From contig JAXHTF010000016.1 of the NCBI GenBank assembly GCA_034211275.1, forward strand, positions 1 through 60,802: 60,802 nt of DNA. Reading direction: 5' to 3'. Positions 20,903 to 29,600 of the stretch are shown piece after piece; within the stretch, counting starts at the first letter, position 1; every line of letters starts with the position of its first letter. Under the pieces are notes generated by a model. It was not told the origin of the DNA and searched no databases. It saw nothing but the letters and a program-made list of their open reading frames with translations. This DNA is from Acidobacteriota bacterium. Lineage in GTDB: Bacteria > Acidobacteriota > Thermoanaerobaculia > Multivoradales > JAHZIX01. The position numbers were made by a program, and so were the translations under genes.

Positions 20903-22137
20903 CAGCGGCCTCCCGGACTCTCGGCGCCGGCTTCGGGCTTCTCGGCAGAGGAGCCCGCGGCGTCAGATTCGGCGCCCCCCTCGGCGACCCGCACTTCCAT
21001 ACCGTCCACTGCCGTCTCCAGGGGCGAGACGCAGACCTTCTCTTCAGCCCGCAGCCCCTCGGAGACGTAGACCTCGTCCCCCACCCGCCGCAGCACCTCC
21101 ACCGGCCGGAAGCGCAGATTCTTGCCGTCGAGCACCAGCACCCGGTCGCCGCCGCGCAGGGCTTCCCGGGGCAGCACCACCACCCCCGGCTGGTCCCGGC
21201 CGTCGATGACCGCCTCGACGAAGAGCCCCACCGCCAGCGGCGGCCGCTCCGGGTCGTCCCCGCGGGCGTAGGGATCGTCCACCCGCGCCACCAGCGACAG
21301 CATCCGGCTGCTGGGATCGATCTCCCCGGCGGTGCGCACGATGCGCCCCTGCCAGGTGTGGCGGCGCCCGCCGAAGCTGGCGGTGAGCTCCACCTCCGGC
21401 CCGGCGGCAGTCTTCGAATCCCCGCGGAAGACCAGGGGCAGGTCGACGAAAGCGAGCTGGCCGTCGGGCACCGGCAGCCGCACCTCGGCATAGTCCACGG
21501 CGTAGATCTGCCCCAGGGGTTGCCCCGGGGAGACGAATTGGCCGACGCCCACCTGCTTCTGGCGCACGCGGCCGGCGAAGGGAGCGCGGACGACGGTGCG
21601 CTGGAGGTTGAGCTCCGCCTGCTCCAGACTCGCCTGGGCCGCCGCCAGGGTGGCCCGAGCCTCCGCCACCTGGGGTTCCCGGGCCACCAGCGGCGGCGCC
21701 TCGCCGGAGTTGCCCAGATCCTTCCACTCGCGCAGCGCCAGCTCCGCCTCCGCCTCCTCCCGAGCCAGCAGCACTTCCGCCCGGGCGACCTCGGAACGGG
21801 CGCGGGTCACCGCCAGCTCGAAATCCCGGCGGTCGAGGCGTACCAGCGCGTCACCGCGTTCGAAGAAGCCGCCGGCGGCGAAGGCCGGCGCCAGGTCCAC
21901 TACCTTGGCGGTGACCTCGGCGAAGAGGGTGGTCTCGGTGCGCGGCTCCACGGTGCCCTGGGACCGGACGTCCAGGGATAGGGTCCGGGGCTCGACCTCC
22001 AGCACCCGCACCAGGGGTACCGTCGGCGCCGGCGCCTCGGTCTCCACCTCCGGCCGGGCCTTGACGATCAGCACCGTGGCGACGACGCCCACCACCAGTA
22101 GCAGCAGGGGCAGAAAGATCTTGAGCTTGTTGTTCAT
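20902..22137 (-). CDS. RND periplasmic adaptor (HlyD/MFP family)
   Basis: Membrane fusion protein that links the RND pump to the outer-membrane channel. 411 residues: N-terminal anchor (KIFLPLLLLVVGVVATVLIV), a barrel-sandwich half EVTAKVVDLAPAFAAGGFF, a long alpha-helical hairpin rich in Ala/Glu/Arg (residues about 105-180), the second lipoyl half VVRAPFAGRVRQKQVGVGQF, then beta-barrel and membrane-proximal domains. The Ala/Gly/Pro-rich tail after residue 385 is disordered. It is the third gene of the tetR-OMF-MFP-RND operon, 67 bases after the OMF stop. Confidence 0.92.
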   Translation of the reverse strand: MNNKLKIFLPLLLLVVGVVATVLIVKARPEVETEAPAPTVPLVRVLEVEPRTLSLDVRSQGTVEPRTETTLFAEVTAKVVDLAPAFAAGGFFERGDALVRLDRRDFELAVTRARSEVARAEVLLAREEAEAELALREWKDLGNSGEAPPLVAREPQVAEARATLAAAQASLEQAELNLQRTVVRAPFAGRVRQKQVGVGQFVSPGQPLGQIYAVDYAEVRLPVPDGQLAFVDLPLVFRGDSKTAAGPEVELTASFGGRRHTWQGRIVRTAGEIDPSSRMLSLVARVDDPYARGDDPERPPLAVGLFVEAVIDGRDQPGVVVLPREALRGGDRVLVLDGKNLRFRPVEVLRRVGDEVYVSEGLRAEEKVCVSPLETAVDGMEVRVAEGGAESDAAGSSAEKPEAGAESPGGR

Positions 22138-22204
22138 GACGCTCTCGCTCGCAAGGGTTGGGGAGTTCAGACAAAAAGGTGGAAAAAGGAAAGCTCGAGG
22201 TGGA

Positions 22205-23743
22205 TCAGCGAGCGGCGGCCTCTAACGGATCGGACGGAACCTGCTCCGGCTCGAGAGAAGGCTCCAGATCCCCGCCCAGGGCCAGATAGAGATCGATCTG
22301 GGCGGCGAGGCGCTGGCGGCGCACCGACAGCAGCTGACTTTGGGAATCGAGAGCCTGGCGCTGGCTTTCGAGCACCGTGAGGTAGTCCGCCAGGCCCGAT
22401 CCGTAGCGCTCCTGGGCCAGCCGCTCCGCCGCCACCGCCTGTTCCACCGCCCCTTCCAAGGCTTCTTCCTGGAGCCGCAGAAGCTCCGTCGCCGCCAGGT
22501 TGGTCTCCACCTCGGCGAAGGCCCGCAGCACGGTGCCGGCATAGGCCGCCACGCCCTCCGCCTCGGTGGCCCGGGCGAGATCGACGCCGGCGCGCAGTCG
22601 CCCGCCCTGGAAGAGCGGCTGGAGGATCGACCCCGCCAGGCTCCACACCGAGAAATCGCCGTCCAGCAGATTCTCCAGTTGCTCGCTGCTGGTGCCGGTG
22701 GAACCGGTGAGGGTTATGCGAGGATAGAGGGACGCCCGGGCTTCCGCCACCCGTGCCCCGGCGGCCACCAGTCGCCGTTCCGCCGCCTGCACGTCCGGGC
22801 GCCGGGTGACCAATTCCGAGGGCAGCCCCGCCGGCACCGCGGCGGCCCGAGGCAGCTCCCCCGCTAGCTCCAGCCGCGCCGCCGGATAGCGCCCCAGGAG
22901 CACTTCCAGCTGGCGCAGGGCGGCGTCGAGCTGGGCTCGGCGGGCCGCCAGGCTCGCCCGGGCACCCTCGTCGCTGGCCTGGGCCAGGCGCAAATCCAAG
23001 GGCGAGCGCAGGCCCGCCTCGTAGCGCCGGCGCACCTTGGCGGTGCTGTCTTCTCGATTCTCCAGCGTGACCTGGGCCAGCGAGCGCTGCTGCGCCGCCT
23101 CCACCGCCGCCAGCCAGGCCTTGGCGGTCTGCGCCGCCAGCGAGCGCCGAGCTCCAACGAAATCCGCCTGCGCCGCCGCCAGGTCGGCGTTGGCGGCATC
23201 CCGGCCGGCCCGCACCCGGCCCCACAAATCCGGCTCCCAACTGACATTGAGGGCGACCCCGAAGGTGGTGGAGGTGGAGCTCAGCACCTCGTCGCCGCCG
23301 CTGCCAGGAATAGGAAAACCAATGAAGTTGCGCTTGGAGCGATTGGCGTCGAATCCCGCCGACGCCTGGGGCCAGAGGTCCGCCCCGGCGATGCGCGCCC
23401 GCGCCGCCGCCTGGTCCAGCCGCGCCGCCGCCGCCGCCAGATCCCGATTGCCCTCCAAGGCTTCCTCGATGACCGCCGCCAGGGCCGGCTCCCCGAGGTC
23501 GAAGCCAACTTCCGGTAGATCCGAGGCCGCCAGGGCCGGCAACGAAAGATCTCCCGGCGCCGCTTCCGATATCGCCGCCTCAGCGGTCCATCGCTCCGGC
23601 ACCTCGACCCCCACCTCCGGAGACACGGCGGTGCTGTGCCCACAGGCCGTCAGGCCCAGAGCACCCAGCAGGCCCAGCAGGCCCGACGCCCGCGGGCTCA
23701 GGAGTCTTCGAAAACCGAGTCTTGATCGAACGGCTTGGCTCAT
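22205..23743 (-). CDS. Outer-membrane efflux lipoprotein (NodT/OprM type)
   Basis: TolC-like trimeric outer-membrane channel for the RND pump. 512 residues. The start at 23743 gives MSQAVRSRLGF, a hydrophobic signal and the lipobox LTAC (residues about 31-34), so it is lipid-anchored. Two OEP repeats are visible: FDLGEPALAAVIEEALEGNRDLAAAAARLDQA and its second copy from TRRPDVQAAERRLVAAGARVAEARASLYPRI, including the typical RPDV and LYPRI(T)LTGS motifs and the WEPDLWGR motif. The ATG overlaps the stop of tetR by 4 nt (ATGA). An in-frame upstream start would run through tetR and is rejected. Confidence 0.92.
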   Translation of the reverse strand: MSQAVRSRLGFRRLLSPRASGLLGLLGALGLTACGHSTAVSPEVGVEVPERWTAEAAISEAAPGDLSLPALAASDLPEVGFDLGEPALAAVIEEALEGNRDLAAAAARLDQAAARARIAGADLWPQASAGFDANRSKRNFIGFPIPGSGGDEVLSSTSTTFGVALNVSWEPDLWGRVRAGRDAANADLAAAQADFVGARRSLAAQTAKAWLAAVEAAQQRSLAQVTLENREDSTAKVRRRYEAGLRSPLDLRLAQASDEGARASLAARRAQLDAALRQLEVLLGRYPAARLELAGELPRAAAVPAGLPSELVTRRPDVQAAERRLVAAGARVAEARASLYPRITLTGSTGTSSEQLENLLDGDFSVWSLAGSILQPLFQGGRLRAGVDLARATEAEGVAAYAGTVLRAFAEVETNLAATELLRLQEEALEGAVEQAVAAERLAQERYGSGLADYLTVLESQRQALDSQSQLLSVRRQRLAAQIDLYLALGGDLEPSLEPEQVPSDPLEAAAR

Positions 23744-24474
23744 GGTTCCTCTACCTCTTCTCGGCGCTCCATCCACTCCTGCCAGCGGTCCATATCCGCC
23801 TCGTCCGCTTCCCACTCCCCACTCACCGGCGCCTGCAACCCGGCGACGATGAAAGATTTCAGCTCCGCCTCCATGCGCCGGGCGTCGAAGGGCGCCTCCA
23901 GCAAGCAGAGCTGGCGCTCCACCAGATCCTCGTTGAGCATGGTCTGCACCATGCAACCGACCATGAAGTGCATCCGCGCCATCACCAGCGGCGGCGAGAG
24001 CTGCGGCAGGGCCTTGCTCAAAGCTTGGAAGAATCGCAGGAAGACCTCTTGGAATTGCTCGACGATGAGGTCGAGCATGAGCTCCCGGGACTCGCTGTAG
24101 ACCCGTCCCATGAGCTGCCGGAAGGAGCGGATCTGGGGATTGGGGCCCACCGCCATGTGCAGTACCGGATCGACGAAGGCCCCGACGATCTCCGCCATTG
24201 CCAGCGGCCGGTCCCCGGCGCCCTCTTCGAGGCGGTCGAGGCGATCCAGGCGCTCGCGGTTCATCGGCACGATGCGCCGCTCGAAGACCGCCCGCACCAG
24301 CCCTTCCTTCGACCCGAAGTGATAATTCACCGCCGCCAGATTCGCCCCCGCCCGCTCGGTGATCGCCCGCAGCGATCCCCCCTCCACCCCCTTCTGGGCG
24401 AAGACTTCCTCAGCGGCGTCGAGGAGAGCCGTCTTGGTGTCGGGCTTGTCGGGATTCGCTTCGGGGACGCTCAT
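23740..24474 (-). CDS. TetR-family repressor of the efflux operon (CecR-like)
   Basis: 244-residue DNA-binding regulator, first gene of the efflux operon. N-terminal HTH: ALLDAAEEVFAQKGVEGGSL, then RAITERAGANLAAVNYHFGS with KEGLVRAVFERRIVPMNRERL, a form I associate with CecR/YbiH-type TetR proteins. The rest is an all-helical ligand domain without a recognisable pocket. The ATG at 24474 is preferred because the longer frame from 24564 would cross the two palindromes that should be the operator. It shares 4 nt with the next gene. Likely it represses its own operon until the pump substrate binds. Confidence 0.92.
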   Translation of the reverse strand: MSVPEANPDKPDTKTALLDAAEEVFAQKGVEGGSLRAITERAGANLAAVNYHFGSKEGLVRAVFERRIVPMNRERLDRLDRLEEGAGDRPLAMAEIVGAFVDPVLHMAVGPNPQIRSFRQLMGRVYSESRELMLDLIVEQFQEVFLRFFQALSKALPQLSPPLVMARMHFMVGCMVQTMLNEDLVERQLCLLEAPFDARRMEAELKSFIVAGLQAPVSGEWEADEADMDRWQEWMERREEVEEP

Positions 24475-24500
24475 GGTGCTCTCAGTCCAGTCGGTGCAGT

Positions 24501-24527
24501 CAATCGCTCGATTGAAACAAACGTTTG
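24501..24527. promoter_or_regulatory. Two adjacent palindromes, likely TetR operator
   Basis: CAATCG-CT-CGATTG (24501-24514) and the perfect palindrome CAAACGTTTG (24518-24527) lie 27-53 bases upstream of the tetR start. Two dyads side by side in front of a TetR gene are usual for autoregulation. Confidence 0.55.
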
Positions 24528-25020
24528 ACTGAGGGAGTTTACGGAGCACCGCGGGGGGAGTCAAGCTTGTCGGGGTGACAGCTGCAAGTCAGCCTCGCGG
24601 ATGATTGCAGCCCCCAACCCCGGAGCCGGCAGGATGCCGGCGGTCCCAGGCCCGTTTCCACACCGCATCCTGCACACCACCCCCGTCACTCCCGCGCAGG
24701 CGGGGGTGACGAAGTGGTTTGCGGACGGCCGAGGCGGATAGGGAGCAATGTCGAGCCACCACCCCCGCGAGGGGTTCAAACCCCTCGCTACTGCATCTCG
24801 GCCCTGGCGGGACGACGCCCCCGCCCCGGCCAAGAATGCCGTGCCAAGACCCTCCTGGGGGCGCCGGCATCTTGCCGGCTCCGGGGTGGGAGGGGGCATC
24901 CGCCTCCTGGGGCCACCGGCATCTTGCCGGCTCCGGGGGCGGGCGGGGGTCGCGTCCTCGGAAGGGGGCACGCTATCGAGTCGCGAGGTACTTCAGTGCC
25001 TCGCGGGGGACCCCGCGACA
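24528..25020. repeat. Intergenic REP-like hairpin repeats
   Basis: No gene is supported here. Three copies of a 31-32 base element with the core GCCGGCATCTTGCCGGC occur at 24618-24648 (inverted orientation, one base change), 24855-24886 and 24907-24938. Each has a 7-bp stem GCCGGCA/TGCCGGC with a 3-nt loop. A separate hairpin GTCACTCCCGC-GCAG-GCGGGGGTGAC lies at 24685-24710. These look like bacterial interspersed palindromes. Confidence 0.7.
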
Positions 25021-25023
25021 GGC

Positions 25024-25029
25024 TAAAAT
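25024..25029 (+). promoter_or_regulatory. -10 element TAAAAT, leaderless geometry
   Basis: TAAAAT ends 6 nt before the ATG at 25036; no Shine-Dalgarno sequence is present. Confidence 0.45.
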
Positions 25030-25035
25030 CCCTCC

Positions 25036-25578
25036 ATGTTCGACATGTCGTGGCTGCCGTCGGGGGGACCGGAAATGGCCGTGGTGAGCGGTGGGGTGGG
25101 GTTGTTGTTGCTCTTGGCCGGGCGGCGGTTGTTTTGGTTGGCGTTGGCTACGGCGGGGTTTTTGACCGGGTTTTTGTTGCTGCCGCAGGTGGCGCCGGGG
25201 GCGGGGGAGGTGTTGCGGTGGGGGTTGGCGGTGTTGGGGGGCGTGGTGGGAGCGCTGCTGGCGATCTTCGTGCAGCGGGTGGCGGTGGCCATTGGCGGGT
25301 TCCTGCTGGGCGGCTATGGAGCCCTGGTGCTGGCGGATGGGCTGGCGCTCCAGGCACCGGGGTTTTGGCCCATCGCCATCTATGTCGGCGGGGGCATTCT
25401 CGCCGCGCTGCTGGCGTCGCTGCTCTTCGAAGGAGCCCTCATCGCACTGTCAGCGCTCCTAGGCGCGGCGATTTTGGTGCAACTTCAGCCGCTGCCGGCC
25501 GTAGCTCAGCTATGGCTCTTCCTCGTCTTGATGTTGGTGGGCGTAGCGGTGCAAAGCCGCGGCTGGGGCCGCGACTGA
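25036..25578 (+). CDS. Polytopic membrane protein, DUF4203/TMEM198-like
   Basis: 180 residues made of about six to seven hydrophobic helices (for example VVSGGVGLLLLLAGRRLFW, LALATAGFLTGFLLLPQV, PIAIYVGGGILAALLASLLF, LWLFLVLMLVGVAV), rich in glycine at helix contacts. The pattern of short Gly-rich helices fits the DUF4203/TMEM198 group, but I am not certain. An internal start at Met14 is possible; I keep the first ATG because a -10 box stands 6 nt before it. No functional link to neighbours. Confidence 0.65.
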   Translation: MFDMSWLPSGGPEMAVVSGGVGLLLLLAGRRLFWLALATAGFLTGFLLLPQVAPGAGEVLRWGLAVLGGVVGALLAIFVQRVAVAIGGFLLGGYGALVLADGLALQAPGFWPIAIYVGGGILAALLASLLFEGALIALSALLGAAILVQLQPLPAVAQLWLFLVLMLVGVAVQSRGWGRD

Positions 25579-25589
25579 GTCACGGCCCC
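25565..25589 (+). terminator. Hairpin spanning the gene's stop codon
   Basis: GGGGCCG / CGGCCCC (25565-25571 and 25583-25589) with an 11-nt loop that contains the TGA of the membrane-protein gene, followed by GTCTTCGCTC. Possible terminator between two convergent genes. Confidence 0.35.
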
Positions 25590-25735
25590 GTCTTCGCTCA
25601 AGCAACCTCGACCACGAAGCGGTAGGGGTGGAAGCAAACCGCAGGTAGGACGACCGGCACCGGGCACCGATCTGGTGCCGCCGAAGCCTCGAGGCGAGGG
25701 CGGGGCGGCGGTGGGCTTACCTCACGACTGGGTCT

Positions 25736-26287
25736 TCAAGATAGGGGATTGAGGATCATCACCATCTGACGGCCTTCGAGGCCACTGCGGGTCTCCACCT
25801 CGCCGACCTCGGACTCCTGAATCATCTCGGTGACGCGATCCAGAATCTTGGTGCCGAGCTCCGGGCGGCGCAGCTGGCGCAGGCGGAAGAAGACCGTAAT
25901 TTTGACCTTCTTGCCCTTCTTGAGGAATCGGATGGCGCGCTTGGCCTTGATCTCGAAATCGTTGTCGTCGATGGTGGGTCGGAACTTGACCTCTTTGACC
26001 TCGATGACGGTGGCCTTCTTGCGGGACTCGCGGGCAGCCTTTTCCTTCTCGAACTTGGTCTTGCCCCAGTCCATGATCTTGACGACCGGCGGATCGGCGG
26101 TGGCTCCGACCTCCACCAAATCCAGGTTCTGCTCCGCGGCCCGCTCCCGCGCTGCCTCCAGGTCGACGACCCCGACTTGGCTGCCGTCGGCGTCGATCAA
26201 GCGAACGGGGCTTTTGCGAATTCTTTCGTTGACTCGGGTCGAGTCCTTCTTGGGCGGAGCAAAAAATCTACCTCGGCGTCCTCTCAC
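25736..26287 (-). CDS. infC: Translation initiation factor IF-3
   Basis: Binds the 30S subunit and checks start-codon pairing. N-domain: RVNERIRKSPVRLIDADGSQ and VGVVDLEAARERAAEQNLDL; linker KTKFEKEKAARESRKKATVIEVKEVKFRP; C-domain: FEIKAKRAIRFLKKGKKVKI, FFRLRQLRRPELG. I put the start at the GTG at 26287: AGGA stands 8 nt before it and the product is 183 residues, the normal IF-3 length. The ATG at 26311 would add 8 residues without a ribosome site, and longer starts would give an unusual N-terminal extension. The usual partners rpmI and rplT do not follow, and thrS does not precede, so this infC is isolated. Confidence 0.93.
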   Translation of the reverse strand: MRGRRGRFFAPPKKDSTRVNERIRKSPVRLIDADGSQVGVVDLEAARERAAEQNLDLVEVGATADPPVVKIMDWGKTKFEKEKAARESRKKATVIEVKEVKFRPTIDDNDFEIKAKRAIRFLKKGKKVKITVFFRLRQLRRPELGTKILDRVTEMIQESEVGEVETRSGLEGRQMVMILNPLS

Positions 26288-26615
26288 TAGCACGTTCCTC
26301 TCTAAGGTCATTGATCGAATACTTGCTCTGAAGTGTAGCAGCTCCGAAGCAAGCGCTTGCGCCAGCACCCCGTGGGCGGCCGGCTGCATCTCCCGCGGCG
26401 GGTCCAAAGCGGGTGGATCCGGATCCGGCCCCGGGTTGGGGAAGCGGATCTTCGGGCCGCCCTCCATGAGGGCTTCGACACCACCGAGACGGGCTCGTCC
26501 GTCGAGAGAAGACCTAGTTTACGCTACTGAGCGAGGTTTCGCAGCCCGCACACCCTGGATCGCTGGGATACGATAGCTCGGATCGGTCCTCTGAAAGCTC
26601 TTTTCCGACCTCCAA
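26288..26615. other. Divergent intergenic region between infC and the propeller sensor
   Basis: 328 bases that should hold both promoters. A possible -10, TACGAT, lies at 26569-26574 (plus strand), 42 bases before the sensor start. On the minus strand I see no clear promoter. The long in-frame upstream extension of infC to 26467 falls here and probably is not translated. Confidence 0.35.
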
Positions 26616-29600
26616 GTGCTCACTCTCTTGCGCCCATCCTCGGCATCCAGCTCCAACGGCTCGGCGGCCCGGGCGGTGACGGCGGCGGTGATCTGGTGCG
26701 CGGCCTGGCTCTTCACCAGCCCCGCCAGCGCCGCCGGACCGCCAGTGGTGACCTTCCAGGTACTCGATACCCACCGGGGATTGAGTCACGACTCTGTCAC
26801 CGCCATCACCCAGGATCGCCAGGGATTCCTCTGGTTGGGGACCCGGGAAGGCCTCAATCGCTACGACGGCCAGCGCATCCGCTCCTTCCTCCACGACCCG
26901 GAGGACGAGTCGTCTCTCTCCGGAAGCCACGTCACCGCCCTCCAAGCTGCCGCCGACGGCCGGCTGTGGGTGAGCACCATCGAAGGCGGGTTGGACGTCT
27001 TCGACCCCGATACCGAGACTTTCTCGCCCTATCCGCTGGGGGCGCCCCCAGGAGAGCCCCGGGGAGCGGCCCAACCCGGCGGGGAAGACGGCCCCCCGCA
27101 GATCTCCAGCCTGCTGGAGGACCGGCAGGGACGGCTGTGGGTGGGCACCGACCAGGGCTTGTGGTGCCAGGAGCCGGCCAGCGGACGATGGACGGTCTTT
27201 CGGCACGCCGAGGCAGACCCTGCCAGCTTGAGCCACGACCGGGTGATGAGCCTCCACGAGGACGCCGACGGCACGTTGTGGATCGGCACCTACGGCGGTG
27301 GCCTGGGTCGCCGGGCCGCGGAGGACGAAGGCTTTCGCACCTATCGGCACGACCCGGAAGACCCGAAGAGCCTGAGCAGCGACCTGGTGCAGACGGTGTA
27401 CCGGGATTCCCGCGGAACTTTGTGGGTGGGCACAGCCGGAGCCGGCCTCAACCGCCTGCAGCCGGATGAGAGCACCGACGACGGTGCAACCTTCGAGCAC
27501 TGGCGCCACGACCCGGAGGACCCGAAAAGCCTGAGCAACGACTACATCCACGGCCTGCAAGAGGACGAGAGCGGACATCTGTGGATCGCCACCTACGGCG
27601 GCGGGCTGGAGCGCCGGGGCGTCGGCGGGGAGCTGATCACCTTTCAGCACAACCCGCGCAACCCCGTAGACCCCAGCAGCCTGCCGGAGAATTTCCTGGC
27701 GACCCTGTTCCGGGACCGCTCCGGCACCTTCTGGGTCGGCACCGACGAAGGTGGAGCGGTGAGCTTCCATCGCAACCGGGACCGCTTCACGCACCACTTC
27801 AACGACCTGGTGGGCCCCGCCGGGCTGAGCCACAACACGGTGTGGTCGTTCTACCAGCAGTCCGACGGCACCCTGTGGATCGGCACCTCCAACGGCCTCA
27901 ACCGGTTGGACCCGGAGAGCTACGGGTTCACCCGCGTCGAAGGCCCGGACATCGACGATGCCCACATGGTGCGCTCGCTACTCGGCGATGCTCCCGAGGG
28001 CAGCGAGGAGGTCACCCGGCTGTGGTTCGGCACCCTGGCCGACGGCGTGCAGCAACTGGATGTGACCAGCAGAAGCCTCGAGGCCGAGCCGGTGCTGCGC
28101 TCCCAGCGGGTGCGGGCGCTGTTGGGGGACGGCTCCGGCGGCCTGTGGGTCGGCACCCAGGGGGGTGGCCTGCTGCATTTGCCCAGGAATGGAGATCCCG
28201 TCTTGGCCTACGGCCACGCGCCGGAGAACCCCCGCAGCCTGTCCCACAACATCGTCACCTCCCTGGCCCGGGATCCGCGGAGCGGCGCCTTGTGGGTCGG
28301 CACCCAAAGCGGCGGCCTGAGCCGTCTCGACCCCAGCACCGGGCAGTTCCAGCAGTTCACCCACGATCCGGAGGATCCGGTGAGCCTGTCTTCCGACGAG
28401 GTCCACCACCTGCTCACCGACTCCCTAGACCGGCTGTGGATCAGCACCGGTCGGGGTCTCGATCAATGGTCGGCGGAAGGCCAGGCCATCGAACACTATG
28501 GCCAAGCCGAAGGTTTGCCGGAGGGGGCTGTCTTCTGCGCCCAGGAAGACTCCCAAGGCCGGCTGTGGATGAGCACCGAAAGCGGCATCAGCCGCCTCGA
28601 CCCGAGCACCGGGAAAGTCCGCAGTTTCGACGCCCGGGAGGATCTCCACAACAACCGCTTCCTCGGTGGCTCGTGCTACCGCGGTCCCACCGGCACCCTC
28701 TTCTTCGGCGGCGTCTACGGTTTCCACAGCTTCCAGCCGGGCGAGATCCGAGACAATCCCCAGGTACCCTCCGTGGCGATCACCTCCGTGCGGGTGTTCA
28801 ACGAGCCGGTCCCCCGAGACCAGCTGCCGCCCTCGGCCCGGCGATTGCGCCTCTCCCACCGGGAGAACTTCCTGACCTTCGAGATGGCGGCGCTGCACTA
28901 CGCCGACCCGCGACGCAACCAATACTCCTATCGGCTGAAGGGTTTCGACCGGGAGTGGATCGACGGCGGCAACGAGCCCCAGGCGGCCTATTCCAACCTG
29001 CCGCCGGGTCGCTACCTTTTCCAGGTCCGGGGCTCCAACAACGACGGTCTGTGGAATCTGGAGGGGGCGGAGCTGCCCCTCACCATCGCCCCGCCGGTGT
29101 GGGGCAGCTGGTGGGCCTACGGCCTCTACGCCGCCCTCGGGGTCGGGGCGCTCTTGCTGCTGCTGCGAGCCCAGGGCCAGCGGGTGCGCCGGCGTAGCGA
29201 GGATCTGCGCAAAACCGAGGAGCTCGAGCGCGCCCGCGCCCTGCAGCTCTCCATGCTGCCCAAACAGCCGCCCCGGCGGCCGGACCTGGACATCGCCGTG
29301 CACATGCAAACCGCCACCGAGGTCGGCGGGGATTACTACGACTTCTTCCCCCAGGAGGACGGTTCCCTCTTCGTCGCGTACGGCGACGCCACCGGCCACG
29401 GCATCTCCGCGGGCATGATGGTCTCCATGACCAAGATCGCCCTGCGCTCGCTGGACGTGCGCGAGCCGGCCCGCATCCTCGACCGCCTGAGCCGCATCCT
29501 GCGGGAGATTCACCCCAGCGGTCTGCGCATGGCGCTGGGCCTGGCCCGCCTCGGCCCCGGGGAGATCGAGATCGCCTCCGCCGCCATGCCGCCGGCGCTG

